The position numbers and the translations under genes are program-made. 64,000 nt of DNA from JAYRSJ01 sp041920215 (GTDB lineage Bacteria; Pseudomonadota; Gammaproteobacteria; Burkholderiales; Burkholderiaceae_C): contig JAYRSJ010000018.1 in the NCBI GenBank assembly GCA_041920215.1, forward strand, positions 23,518 to 87,517, written 5' to 3'. Shown piece by piece: positions 50,435 to 60,512 of this stretch (position 1 is the stretch's first letter; each line of letters begins with the position of its first letter). The notes under the pieces are model-generated. The model did not search any database, had not been told where the DNA came from, and saw only the letters and a list, made by a program, of their open reading frames with translations.

Positions 50435-51538
50435 GTGAAGAAAACGCCCAGCCTGGACGATCTGCGCCGCCATGCGGTGGCGCGCAGCCTGTTTGCGCCC
50501 ACCAGCCTGCCGCAGGCGATACGGCGCCTGGGCTTTGTGCAGGCCGATCCGATACGCGCGCCGGCGCGGGCGCAAGACCTGACCCTGCGCCTGCGCGTCA
50601 AGGGCTACCGCGCCGGCGACCTTGAACAGCGCTACCCGCGCCTGCGCATCGACGAGGACTACCTGGTCAACTACGGCTTTCTGCCGCGCGAGCATCTGAG
50701 CCTGATGCACCCGCGCGAGGCGCGCCGCAGCTGGGATGCCGCCACCCGCCAGCGCGCCGCGGCGGTGCTCGACTATGTGCGCGAATGTGGCGAGGCCGGC
50801 CCGCGCGAGGTGCAGGCCCGCTTCGACCACGGCCGCACCCGCAATGCCTGGGGCGGCAGCTCCAATGCGGTGACCCATCTGCTGGACGGCATGCATTACC
50901 GCGGCCTGCTGCGGGTGGCGCGGCGCCACAAGGGTCTGCGCGTCTATGCGCCGGCGGCCTACGAGCCCGATGCCCGCAGCGACGCTGAGAAGGCCGACGC
51001 GCTGATCGATCTGATCCTGGCCAAGTACGCGCCGCTGCCGGCGCGCAGCCTGGGCCAGCTCTGCAGCTACCTGGGCTATGGCGCGCCCCATCTGCGCGAC
51101 GAGATCAGGCGGGCGCAGCAGCGCGCGCGCGAACGCCTGCCTCATGCCGAGGTCCAAGGCCTGCGCTGGTTCTGGCCGCCCGGCGAGAATCCGGCGGCCC
51201 GGCGCTGGCGCTGCGACGAGCAGCTGCGCCTGCTGGCGCCCTTCGACCCCATCGTCTGGGACCGCCTGCGCTTCGAGCAGCTCTGGGGCTGGGCCTACCG
51301 CTTCGAGGCCTACACGCCGGCGCCCCGGCGCAAGCTGGGCTATTACGCGCTACCGCTGCTGTGGCGCGGCCAGGTGCTGGGCTGGGGCAATCTCGGCGTC
51401 GTCGCGGGGCGGCTGCAGGCGCAGCTGGGCTATGTGGCGGGCCGGCCGCCGCGCGAGGCCGGCTATGCGGCCGCGCTGGAGGCCGAGCTGGAGCGGCTGT
51501 CGCAGTTTCTGCGGCTGGACGAGGCTGGCGAGGCCTGA
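50435..51538 (+). CDS. Winged-helix DNA-binding protein, YcaQ-like (HTH_42, crosslink glycosylase family)
   Basis: About 367 residues with the HTH_42/DUF1006 pattern: an N-terminal helical part (LPQAIRRLGFVQADPIRAPARAQDLTLRLRVKGYRAGDLEQRYP), winged-helix repeats (FDHGRTRNAWGGSSNAVTHLLDGMHYRGLLRVARRHKGLRVYA), and a C-terminal block LLAPFDPIVWDRLRFEQLWGWAYRFEAYTPAPRRKLGYYALPLLWR. Members such as Escherichia coli YcaQ and Streptomyces AlkX/AZL unhook interstrand DNA crosslinks. The GTG at 50435 has a GGAG site five bases upstream; an ATG at 50405 has none. Confidence 0.85.
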   Translation: MKKTPSLDDLRRHAVARSLFAPTSLPQAIRRLGFVQADPIRAPARAQDLTLRLRVKGYRAGDLEQRYPRLRIDEDYLVNYGFLPREHLSLMHPREARRSWDAATRQRAAAVLDYVRECGEAGPREVQARFDHGRTRNAWGGSSNAVTHLLDGMHYRGLLRVARRHKGLRVYAPAAYEPDARSDAEKADALIDLILAKYAPLPARSLGQLCSYLGYGAPHLRDEIRRAQQRARERLPHAEVQGLRWFWPPGENPAARRWRCDEQLRLLAPFDPIVWDRLRFEQLWGWAYRFEAYTPAPRRKLGYYALPLLWRGQVLGWGNLGVVAGRLQAQLGYVAGRPPREAGYAAALEAELERLSQFLRLDEAGEA

Positions 51539-51543
51539 GCGGT

Positions 51544-52413
51544 TCAGGCCGTGGCGGCGCCGGCCCGGCCCAGCCAGTCCAGCGTATCGGCGATCAGATG
51601 GCCGGCGATGCTGAAGCGCGGCGGCAGGCCCGGCAGCGCGTCCAGATCGAACCAGTCGGCATGCTCGATCTCGCCCGGCTGGGGCCGGATCTCGCCGCCG
51701 GCCCATGCGCAGCGGAAGGCCAGCATCAGGCTGTGCGGGAAGGGCCAGCTCTGGCTGCCGTAGTAGTGCAGCTCGCGCACCTGCAGGCCCACCTCCTCGG
51801 CCACCTCGCGGTGCAGGCAGTCCTCCAGCGACTCGCCGGGCTCCACGAAGCCGGCCAGCGCACTGTAGAAGCCGGGCTTGAAATGCGGCGAGCGGGCCAG
51901 CAGCAGCTGGGGCCGGCCGTCCTGCGGATGGCGGCGCCACACCAGGGCCATCATCGCCGGGCTGATGCGCGCATAGCTGCTGTGGCCGCAGGCCGGGCAG
52001 CGCAGCGCGCGCTCGCCGGGCTGGGCCTCGGTGGCGGTGCCGCAGGCGCCGCAGAAAGCGTGCGTGCGCTCCCATTCCAGCAGCTGGGCGGCGCGGCTGG
52101 CCAGCTGCAGCAGCGGTTCGCCGAGCTGCAGCATCGCGGCGCGCAGCGGCAGGGCCTGCCAGCCGGCCGGCACCGCCGCCAGGCGCAGCGCCCAGCAGTC
52201 GTGCCCGGCCAGCCGGCCCAGGTAGTGGCGCGAGCTGGCATCGGCAAGCCAGTCCGGTGGCCGGGGCTGCAGCGGGTACGTGGCCGGCGCATCGGTCTCC
52301 GGCAGCAGCAGCTGGCCATCGACGAAGGCCAGCTGCCAGGCCAGGGCCGAGGCCGGTTGTACAGGCTCCAGCGCGGGCTGGAATTCGGCGATCGAGGTTA
52401 GCTTTGTAGGCAT
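51544..52413 (-). CDS. nudC: NADH pyrophosphatase / RNA NAD-decapping Nudix hydrolase
   Basis: A 289-residue enzyme. A four-cysteine zinc ribbon (CGACG...CPACG) is followed by the Nudix box GFVEPGESLEDCLHREVAEEVGL and the NudC-specific SQSWPFPHSLM motif that selects NAD(H). It hydrolyses NADH to NMNH and AMP and can remove NAD caps from RNA. The N-terminal 120 residues are the variable NudC domain. The start at 52413 (MPTKLTSIAEF) is preferred because longer versions read into the divergent DUF3297 promoter region. It converges on the YcaQ-like gene. Confidence 0.93.
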   Translation of the reverse strand: MPTKLTSIAEFQPALEPVQPASALAWQLAFVDGQLLLPETDAPATYPLQPRPPDWLADASSRHYLGRLAGHDCWALRLAAVPAGWQALPLRAAMLQLGEPLLQLASRAAQLLEWERTHAFCGACGTATEAQPGERALRCPACGHSSYARISPAMMALVWRRHPQDGRPQLLLARSPHFKPGFYSALAGFVEPGESLEDCLHREVAEEVGLQVRELHYYGSQSWPFPHSLMLAFRCAWAGGEIRPQPGEIEHADWFDLDALPGLPPRFSIAGHLIADTLDWLGRAGAATA

Positions 52414-52492
52414 GCGGCGACTGTAAGCGCTGCCGCATCCTGGACAATCGCGGCTGCGCCATCCAGGCCAGACTTCCCACAACGAGTGATCC

Positions 52493-52765
52493 ATGAGCGA
52501 TAGCAGCAGCAACATCCCCAGCGCCAACCTTCCCACCCTGCCGGACCGTCTCTCGGTCGACCCTGCCAGCCCTCACCATGTGGCGGCCGTCTTCGAGCAC
52601 GACATCGGCATACGCTTCAACGGCCAGGAGCGCAACGATGTGGAGGAGTACTGCATCAGCGAGGGCTGGATCAAGGTGCCGGTGGGCCGCAAGGTCGACC
52701 GCAAGGGCCGGCCGCTGACGATCAAGCTCAAGGGCACGGTCGAGGCCTTCTACCGCGCCGCCTGA
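52493..52765 (+). CDS. DUF3297 family protein
   Basis: A 90-residue protein matching DUF3297: LPDRLSVDPASPHHVAAVFEHDIGIRFNGQERNDVEEYCISEGWIKVPVGRKVDRKGRPLTIKLKGTVEAFYR. The family is small, conserved in proteobacteria and of unknown function. The protein is compact and charged, with no signal or membrane segment, so it is presumably cytoplasmic. It is divergent from nudC and 19 bases upstream of the glutaminase gene. Confidence 0.88.
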   Translation: MSDSSSNIPSANLPTLPDRLSVDPASPHHVAAVFEHDIGIRFNGQERNDVEEYCISEGWIKVPVGRKVDRKGRPLTIKLKGTVEAFYRAA

Positions 52766-52784
52766 GCCTCTCTTGGTGCCGACG

Positions 52785-53708
52785 ATGGCGATGAGTGATC
52801 GCGAGGCGCTGGACGCCATACTGCAGCATGTGCAGCCGCTGCTGAGCCAGGGCCGCGTGGCCGACTACATCCCCGAGCTGGCCCATGTGCGGCGCGAGCA
52901 GTTCGGCATGGCCATCGTCTATCCGGACGGCCAGCTGCTGCAGGTCGGCGCGGCCGAGCAGCGCTTCTCGATCCAGAGCATCTCCAAGCTGTTCGCCCTG
53001 GTGCTGGCCCTGCAGAGCGAGGGCGAGGCGCTGTGGCAGCGGGTCGGGCGCGAGCCCTCGGGCACGCCCTTCAACTCGCTGGTGCAGCTGGAGGCCGAGG
53101 GCGGCAAGCCGCGCAACCCCTTCATCAATGCCGGTGCCCTGGTGGTGACCGATGTGCTGTGCAGCCGCTTCGCGACGCCGGAGAACGCGCTGGTGGGCCT
53201 GATGCGCCGCCTGGCCGGCAATCCGGCGCTGGACTACGATCTGCGGGTGGCCCGGTCCGAGCGCCGCCACAGCGACCGCAATGCCGCGATGGCCCATTTC
53301 ATCAGCAGCTTCGGCCGGCTGGAGAATCCGGTGGCGCGGGTGCTGGACGCCTATTGCAGCCAATGCGCGATCGAGATGAGCTGTGTGGAACTGGCGCGCG
53401 CCGCGCTGCTGCTGGCCCGCCATGGCCGCCTGCCGGGTAGCGAGGACCAGCGCCTGCTGACGCCCAGCCTGGCCAAGCGCATCAGCGCGCTGATGCTGAC
53501 CTGCGGCACCTACGACGCGGCGGGCGACTTCGCCTTCCGTGTCGGCCTGCCGGCCAAGAGCGGGGTGGGCGGCGGCATCGTCGCGCTGATCCCCGACCGC
53601 TGCGGCATCTGCGTCTGGTCGCCGGGCCTGGACGAGACCGGCAACTCGCTGGCCGGCACTGCCGCGCTGGAGCTGTTCACCACGCTGACCGGCCGCTCCA
53701 TCTTCTGA
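52785..53708 (+). CDS. glsA: Glutaminase
   Basis: A 307-residue serine-dependent glutaminase (Escherichia coli GlsB has 308) converting glutamine to glutamate and ammonia. The catalytic SxxK is in RFSIQSISKLFALVLAL, with further conserved blocks EPSGTPFNSLVQLEAEGGKPRNPFINAGAL, CGTYDAAGDFAFRVGLPAKSGVGGGIVALIP and a C-terminal GNSLAGTAALELF. The start is uncertain among ATG 52785 and ATG 52791; no ribosome-binding site is strong. Ammonia release connects loosely with the nitrogen genes elsewhere in the window. Confidence 0.94.
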   Translation: MAMSDREALDAILQHVQPLLSQGRVADYIPELAHVRREQFGMAIVYPDGQLLQVGAAEQRFSIQSISKLFALVLALQSEGEALWQRVGREPSGTPFNSLVQLEAEGGKPRNPFINAGALVVTDVLCSRFATPENALVGLMRRLAGNPALDYDLRVARSERRHSDRNAAMAHFISSFGRLENPVARVLDAYCSQCAIEMSCVELARAALLLARHGRLPGSEDQRLLTPSLAKRISALMLTCGTYDAAGDFAFRVGLPAKSGVGGGIVALIPDRCGICVWSPGLDETGNSLAGTAALELFTTLTGRSIF

Positions 53709-53730
53709 GGCCGGCGTCCCGCCCGGCGGC

Positions 53731-55389
53731 TCAGCCGGATCGATCCAAACCCCTGACCAGACAGGCCGCCGCCGCGCCGGCTGCGCGGCAGGCCTGCCAC
53801 TGCGCCGGCTGCAGCAGCCCGCCAAAGGCCACCACAGGCCGGCCGGCCAGTGCCGCCCACCAGGCCAGATTGTCCAGCCCCTGGGGCAGCCAGGGCATGG
53901 TCTTGGTCGTCGTGGGCCAGACGGGGCCGCAGGCGACATAGCTGGGTGCGAGGCTGCGGGCGCGGCACAGCTCCCAGAGGCTGTGGCTGGACAGGCCCAG
54001 GTGCAGCTCGCCCTGCGCGCGCAGGCGCAGCAGCCGCCCGCGGTCCGCCTCGCCCAGCGCGGCCCAGTCCTCCTGACCCAGATGCAGCGCACTGGCACCC
54101 TGCGCCAGCGCCAGCTGCCAATGGTCGTTGATCCAGAGCTGGCAGCCCGGTTGGCCCTGCATGCCGCGCAGCGCCGTGGCAATCGCGGCGCCGATCTCGG
54201 CCTCGCTGCCGCCCGGCTGCGCCTTGATGCGCAGCTGGATCTGGCTGAAGCGTCCCGACCAGGCCAGGGCCTCGATCTGCCCGGCCTGCTCGGTGATGGC
54301 GTAGAGCCCGGGCGCGAAGGGCTCGGCCGGCATCTGGCCGCGCAAGACCTGGCCCCAGCGCGCCAGCGTGGCGGCGTCGGGGCGGGCGTCGTGCGCGAAG
54401 CCCATCAGCGGCAGCGCCGCCGGCGCATCGATGAAGCCGGGCAGGGGCCGCAAGGGCCCGGCACCGGCCCCGGCCGCATGGCCGTCGCGCAGCGCGCACC
54501 AGACCATCATCTTGGCCAGCAGGGCCGCGTCCGGCAGCGGGAAGCCGCGCGCCAGCGCCGCCGCGGCCGCGGTGGCAAAGCTGCAGCCGCTACCGTGATG
54601 GTGCAGCGGCTTGCCGTGCAGGCGCGGCAGCGCCAGCCAGCCGCGGGTGCTGCCCAGCTCGGGCTGCCACAGGCTCAGCGCGCCGTCCCACCAGTCCAGC
54701 GCCAGCGCCGCGGCGCAGGCCTGCCCATCATCGCCGCCGCTATCGCCGCCGCTATCGCCACCGGTTATGCAGACCGCCTGCGCGCCGAGTGCGCGCAGCG
54801 CCGACGCTAGCGCCGGCACATCGCTGGCGTCGGCCGGCTGCCCGGCCAGCAGCGCGGCCTCGCGGCGGTTGGGCGTCAGCAGGCTGGCGCGCGGCAGCAG
54901 CAGGCGACGGTAGGCGTCCAGCAGGGCGGCATCGGCAAAGGCGGCGCCGCCGGCGCTCGCGCCCAGCACCGGGTCCACCACCAGCGCACAGGGCGCGCTG
55001 CGGCGCAGCGCGTCGACGCGCTCGGCCAGCGTCTCGACCGTGGCCACGCTGGCCAGCAGGCCGGTCTTGATCACCCGCGGGCGCAGATCGGCGTCCAGCG
55101 CCTCCAGCTGGGCCTGCAGCTGGTCCGGCGGCACGGCGAACACCGCCCGTACGCCCAGCGAGTTCTGCGCGGTCAGCGCGGCGGTCACCGGGCACAGATG
55201 CACGCCCAGGGCGGCGGCGGCCCGGGTATCGGCCGAGAGCCCGGCGGCGCCGCCGCTGTCCTGGCCGGCCACGCTCCAGACGATGGGCGGCTGCGGGTCG
55301 GCGCTCCAGGCACGCGGCGCCGCGCTGGCGTCGAACCAGGGCGAGGGCAGGGCGGGATGGGGGGGCCAGGGCGGCTGCGCTGCGCTCAT
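53731..55389 (-). CDS. thiDE: ThiD-ThiE fusion: HMP-phosphate kinase and thiamine-phosphate synthase
   Basis: A 552-residue fusion. The N-terminal half (about 35-300) is ThiD: VWSVAGQDSGGAAGLSADTRAAAALG, VIKTGLLASVATVETLAERVD, VVDPVLGASAGG and HHHGSGCSFATAAAAALARG. The C-terminal part (about 340-550) is ThiE: GLYAITEQ, FSQIQLRIK, LWINDHWQLALAQGASALHLGQEDW, GLSSHSLWEL and YVACGPVWPTTTKT. ThiD makes HMP-diphosphate; ThiE joins it to the thiazole phosphate to give thiamine phosphate. The ThiD part contains a short GGDSGGDSGGDDG insert from a 12-base tandem repeat. It is last in the operon, overlapping thiG by four bases. Confidence 0.93.
   Translation of the reverse strand: MSAAQPPWPPHPALPSPWFDASAAPRAWSADPQPPIVWSVAGQDSGGAAGLSADTRAAAALGVHLCPVTAALTAQNSLGVRAVFAVPPDQLQAQLEALDADLRPRVIKTGLLASVATVETLAERVDALRRSAPCALVVDPVLGASAGGAAFADAALLDAYRRLLLPRASLLTPNRREAALLAGQPADASDVPALASALRALGAQAVCITGGDSGGDSGGDDGQACAAALALDWWDGALSLWQPELGSTRGWLALPRLHGKPLHHHGSGCSFATAAAAALARGFPLPDAALLAKMMVWCALRDGHAAGAGAGPLRPLPGFIDAPAALPLMGFAHDARPDAATLARWGQVLRGQMPAEPFAPGLYAITEQAGQIEALAWSGRFSQIQLRIKAQPGGSEAEIGAAIATALRGMQGQPGCQLWINDHWQLALAQGASALHLGQEDWAALGEADRGRLLRLRAQGELHLGLSSHSLWELCRARSLAPSYVACGPVWPTTTKTMPWLPQGLDNLAWWAALAGRPVVAFGGLLQPAQWQACRAAGAAAACLVRGLDRSG
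54731..54754. repeat. 12-base tandem repeat within thiDE
   Basis: Two perfect copies of TCGCCGCCGCTA are followed by a degenerate third copy. On the coding strand they give the GGDS-GGDS-GGDD insert of the ThiD domain. The unit is a multiple of three, so copy-number change would not shift the frame. Confidence 0.8.
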
Positions 55390-56192
55390 GCCGGGCTGCC
55401 CAGCAGGAAGGCATGGCCGCTGACCGGCGTGCTGGGCACGGCGAAGTCCTGCGGCGCCATCAGCCCGGCCAGCCAGGCCTGGCGGCCGGCGCGCACCGCG
55501 TCGCGGAAGGCGGCGGCCATCGCCACCGGGTCGCGGGCCTGGGCCACCGCGCTGTTGAGCAGCACCGCGTCATAGCCCAGCTCCAGGGCCTGGGCGGCCT
55601 GCGAGGGTGCGCCCAGGCCGGCGTCGATCACCAGCACGGCCTCGGGCAGGCGCTCGCGCAGCGTGCGCAGCCCCGCCAGGTTCTGCAGGCCCTGGCCCGA
55701 GCCTATCGGCGCGCCCCAGGGCATCAGCAGCGCGCAGCCGGCTTCCTCCAGCAGGCGCCGGCCCAACACCAGGTCTTCGGTGCAGTAGGGGAAGACGGTG
55801 AAGCCTTCGCGCACCAGCTCGGTGGCGGCGGCCAGCAGCTCGATGGGTTCGGGCTGCAGGGTGTGCTCGTCGCCGATCACCTCCAGCTTGATCCAGCGCG
55901 TGCCGTAGAGCTCGCGCGCCATCTGGGCCAGCTGCACCGCCTCGCGGGCCGTGCGGCAGCCGGCGGTGTTGGGCAGCAGGCGCGCCCCCTGGGCCTGGGC
56001 GGTGGCCAGGGCCTGGGCGATGGCGCCGTTGTCGCCGGCCTGCAGGCTGCGCTTCAGCCCGACGGTCAGCAGCTGGGTGCCGGAGGCGCGTATCGCGTCC
56101 TGCAGCAGCGCCGGGCTGGGATAGCCGGCGCTGCCCAGAAAGAAGCGGCTGGCGAGACGGATGCCGTCGATCTGCAGACTGTCGTCGTTCAT
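55386..56192 (-). CDS. thiG: Thiazole synthase
   Basis: A 268-residue TIM-barrel enzyme that builds the thiazole phosphate of thiamine from deoxyxylulose phosphate, dehydroglycine and ThiS thiocarboxylate. Visible blocks are RFFLGSAGYPSPALLQDAIRASGTQLLTVGLKR, LLPNTAGCRTAREAVQLAQMARE, the Schiff-base lysine in WIKLEVIGDEHTLQPEPIELLAAATELVREGFTVFPYCTEDLVLGRRLLEEAGC, and MPWGAPIGSGQGLQNLAGLRTLRERLPEAVLVIDAGLGAPSQAAQALELGYDAVLLNSAVAQARDPVAMAAAF. It lies 3 bases after thiS and overlaps thiDE as ATGA. Confidence 0.96.
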   Translation of the reverse strand: MNDDSLQIDGIRLASRFFLGSAGYPSPALLQDAIRASGTQLLTVGLKRSLQAGDNGAIAQALATAQAQGARLLPNTAGCRTAREAVQLAQMARELYGTRWIKLEVIGDEHTLQPEPIELLAAATELVREGFTVFPYCTEDLVLGRRLLEEAGCALLMPWGAPIGSGQGLQNLAGLRTLRERLPEAVLVIDAGLGAPSQAAQALELGYDAVLLNSAVAQARDPVAMAAAFRDAVRAGRQAWLAGLMAPQDFAVPSTPVSGHAFLLGSPA

Positions 56193-56195
56193 GGA

Positions 56196-56411
56196 TCAAC
56201 CTCCGGTGATGGGATGGAAGAACAGCACCTGGTCGCCGTCGGCGAGCCGGGTGCCAGGTCTTGCCTGGCGTGGCACGAAGCGGCCATTCAGCGCGGTGGC
56301 CACGCTCTCGGGCGGGCGCCGCAACTGCTCCAGCAGCTGGGCCAGGCTGCTTCCGGCGCTTAAGCGCAGCGGCTGCTCGTCGAGCAGCACGGTGATGCTC
56401 GTGGGGTTCAT
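56196..56411 (-). CDS. thiS: Sulfur carrier protein ThiS
   Basis: A 71-residue ubiquitin-fold protein ending in the Gly-Gly tail (FFHPITGG) that is adenylated and thiocarboxylated to carry sulfur to ThiG. LNGRFVPRQ and LADGDQVLFFHPITGG are typical of ThiS. It starts at 56411, overlapping the thiO stop by four bases. No thiF adenylyltransferase is in the operon, so activation must depend on a protein encoded elsewhere, for example MoeB. Confidence 0.94.
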   Translation of the reverse strand: MNPTSITVLLDEQPLRLSAGSSLAQLLEQLRRPPESVATALNGRFVPRQARPGTRLADGDQVLFFHPITGG

Positions 56412-57450
56412 GGGGTCTCCAGCGTGGCCAGGCCGCTGCCGGCCAGCAACTGCTGCACCAGGGCCGGCGCCAGCAGCCAGCCATGGCGGTACAGGCCGTT
56501 GAGCCGCAGCAGCCCGGCTTGCGCATGGGCCAGCGGCAGGTTGTCGGGCAGGGCCGGGCGCAGCTGGCGGTCCAGGCGCAGGATGCGTGCCTCGCCCAGG
56601 GCCGGCAGCAGGCTGTGGGCCGCGGCCATCAGCTCCACCGCACTCTGCAGGCTGACCGGGCTGCGGTCTTCGCTCTCGATCTCGCTGGCGCCCACGATCA
56701 GCTCGCTCTCGCTGCGCGGCACCAGATAGATGCCGCGGTGGCGCGCATGCAGCAGCCGGCAGGGCCGGCGCAGCCCATGGGCCGGCAGGCTCAGCGTGAT
56801 CACCTCGCCGCGCACGCCGCGCAGCGGCAGCGGCGGGCGCGCGCCCAGGCCGCGGCAGTCGATGGCCCAGTCGCCCTGCCAGCGAGCGCCGTCGGCCAGC
56901 CGCAGCTCGCCGGGCAGAACCTGGTCCACCGGCTGCTGCCAGTGCCACTGCGCGTCCGGGCTGCCGGCATGCAGCGCCGCCATGGCCTGCAGCGGATGGA
57001 TCAGGCCCTCGCCAGGCAGCAGCCAGGCGGCCGCCAGACCGGGCGCCAGCGCCGGTTCCAGTGCCTGCAGCGCGGCGCGGCCCAGCGGTTCGGCGCCGGG
57101 CATGCGGGCCAGACTGCGCTGGGCCGCGCCCAGATCGCTGCGGTGCGCCAGCAGCAGGCTGCCCGCCAGGCAGAGCCGCGGCGGCTGCGGCAGTGCGGCG
57201 GCGATGGCCGGCCACAGCGCCAGCGACTGCCAGCCCAGCCGGGCGATGGCCGGGCCGCCGCCGTCCTGCTCGGCCAGCGGGCTGAGCATGCCGGCGGCGC
57301 TGAAGGCGGCGGCCCCCTGGCCCTCCCACAGCGGCGCCGGCCCCGGTGCCGGGTCGTAGACGCTGACCTTGTGGCCGGCGCGGGCCAGCGCCCAGGCGAA
57401 CAGACGGCCGGCAAGACCTGCCCCCGCGACCGCGATGCGCAGCGGCGCGT

Positions 57451-57454
<4 letters not shown>
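56408..57454 (-). CDS. thiO: Glycine oxidase ThiO
   Basis: A 348-residue FAD enzyme with the Rossmann loop IAVAGAGLAGRLFAWALARAGHKVSVYDPAPG at the N-terminus and a DAAO-type C-terminus (LRLNGLYRHGWLLAPALVQQLLA). It oxidises glycine to the imine needed by ThiG for thiazole formation, the aerobic alternative to ThiH. The start at 57454 overlaps the thiC stop by four bases, and its end overlaps thiS, so translation is coupled through the operon. The substrate is inferred from position and family. Confidence 0.92.
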
Positions 57455-59313
<1,859 letters not shown>

Positions 59314-59406
59314 GGCGTGGGTCTCCGGTTGGGACACCGGAGGCTGGCCATGAGGCGGCGCTCGACGCACGAAGCGAGGTTTGCTCCCGGCGCGCGATTG
59401 CAGTGC

Positions 59407-59517
59407 TGGGGAGCAGGCTCTTCTTACGCCGGTACGAACCGGATCAAGTTCAGCGGGTCCATGGCTTCCACCATGTCTCAGCCCGGCGCCGCTGTTGCGG
59501 CACGGCAGGGCTCCCCG
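59407..59517 (-). ncRNA. TPP riboswitch (THI element)
   Basis: On the minus strand the conserved parts appear in order: GGGGAGCC at the 5' end, GGGCTGAGA (the pyrimidine-sensing J3-2 region), GGACCCGCTGAACTTGATCCGG with the CTGAACxTGATCCGG consensus, TACCGGCG, and a closing GCTCCCC. It ends about 95 bases before the thiC start. Thiamine pyrophosphate binding should reduce expression of the whole thiC-O-S-G-DE operon. Confidence 0.95.
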
Positions 59518-59696
59518 GAGCAGGGGCGCAGTATAGGCACTATTTCGCGGCCGTCACGCCGGCCCTGGGGCAAACCCGAGGCAGGACTGTGAGCGATCGT
59601 TTCTAAACTGCGCGGCCTGTAAAGCGTGGCGTCCTGACGGCGCCGGTTTCTTTTCACCGAGTTCAAGGACTTCAAAGAGTGTTGGGAGCCTATCGA

Positions 59697-60512
59697 ATGA
59701 GCGCTGGTCGCTGCCATGCCCTGACCCGATCGCTGAGCGTCCTTGGCGCCTGCCTGGTCTTCACCGCCTCGGGGGCCGTCTGGGCCCAGGGCGCCGAGCC
59801 CAAGAGCGATCTGAGCGAGGCCGAGCGGGCCGAGCGCGCCAAACGCGACGCCGAGAAGGTGTTCCAGTGGATACGCTTCCACGCCGACCGCGAGAGCAAG
59901 GCCAAGAAGGCCGCCGCAGCTGCTCCGGCGCCCGCGCCCGCGCCGGCCGCGCGCAGCATCGCCGCTGCCCGGCCCGCCCCGGCCGCCAATGCGGCGCCGG
60001 CCAGCGAGGAGCTGGTGGCGGCACCGTCCGGCAGCGAGCTGGCCGGCCCGGCCCTGCCGGACGGCCGCGCCCAGCCGCCGGCACCACGTCAGGTGGCGGG
60101 TTCCGCCAGCCCGGCGCTGGCCCGCCCGGCGCCCATGCCGGCCGAAGCGCCGCCGGTGGCGAGCTCGGCAGTGCCCGAGGCGGCCACCGCCATGGCTGCG
60201 CCCGTGGTGCCGGCACCGGTTGCCGCGCCCGCCGCCGCGCCGGAGGAGGACGATGACGACGAGCAGCCGCTCAAGCTGCTCAAGCAGGTCGAGCCCGATT
60301 TCCCGCGCCAGCTGATGCAGCAGCTGCAGGTGGGCACGGTGCAGGTGCGCTTCATGGTCAAGCCGGACGGCAGCGTGGGCATGGCCGACTCGATCAAGAG
60401 CAGCCATCCGCGCCTGGTGCGCGCCGCGGTCGACGCGGTGCGTCAGTGGCGTTTCGAGCCGATTGCCCGGGGCCGCGAGGCCGCGGTCGAGCTGGGCTTC
60501 AATCTGCGCTGA
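59697..60512 (+). CDS. TonB C-terminal domain protein with signal peptide
   Basis: A 271-residue protein: a signal-like N-terminus (LTRSLSVLGACLVFTASGAVWAQGAEP), a charged helix (SEAERAERAKRDAEKVFQWIRFHADRESKAKK), a long Pro/Ala-rich linker (about 65-185), an acidic EEDDDDEQ patch, and a TonB_C domain (LLKQVEPDFPRQLMQQLQVGTVQVRFMVKPDGSVGMADSIKSSHPRLVRAAVDAVRQWRFEP). True TonB keeps an uncleaved N-terminal anchor; here an AxA site (AVWA|QG) suggests cleavage, so it may be a free periplasmic protein. No exbB/exbD is adjacent. GGGAG precedes the ATG at 59697. It overlaps the convergent lysR gene by 14 bases. Confidence 0.85.
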   Translation: MSAGRCHALTRSLSVLGACLVFTASGAVWAQGAEPKSDLSEAERAERAKRDAEKVFQWIRFHADRESKAKKAAAAAPAPAPAPAARSIAAARPAPAANAAPASEELVAAPSGSELAGPALPDGRAQPPAPRQVAGSASPALARPAPMPAEAPPVASSAVPEAATAMAAPVVPAPVAAPAAAPEEDDDDEQPLKLLKQVEPDFPRQLMQQLQVGTVQVRFMVKPDGSVGMADSIKSSHPRLVRAAVDAVRQWRFEPIARGREAAVELGFNLR

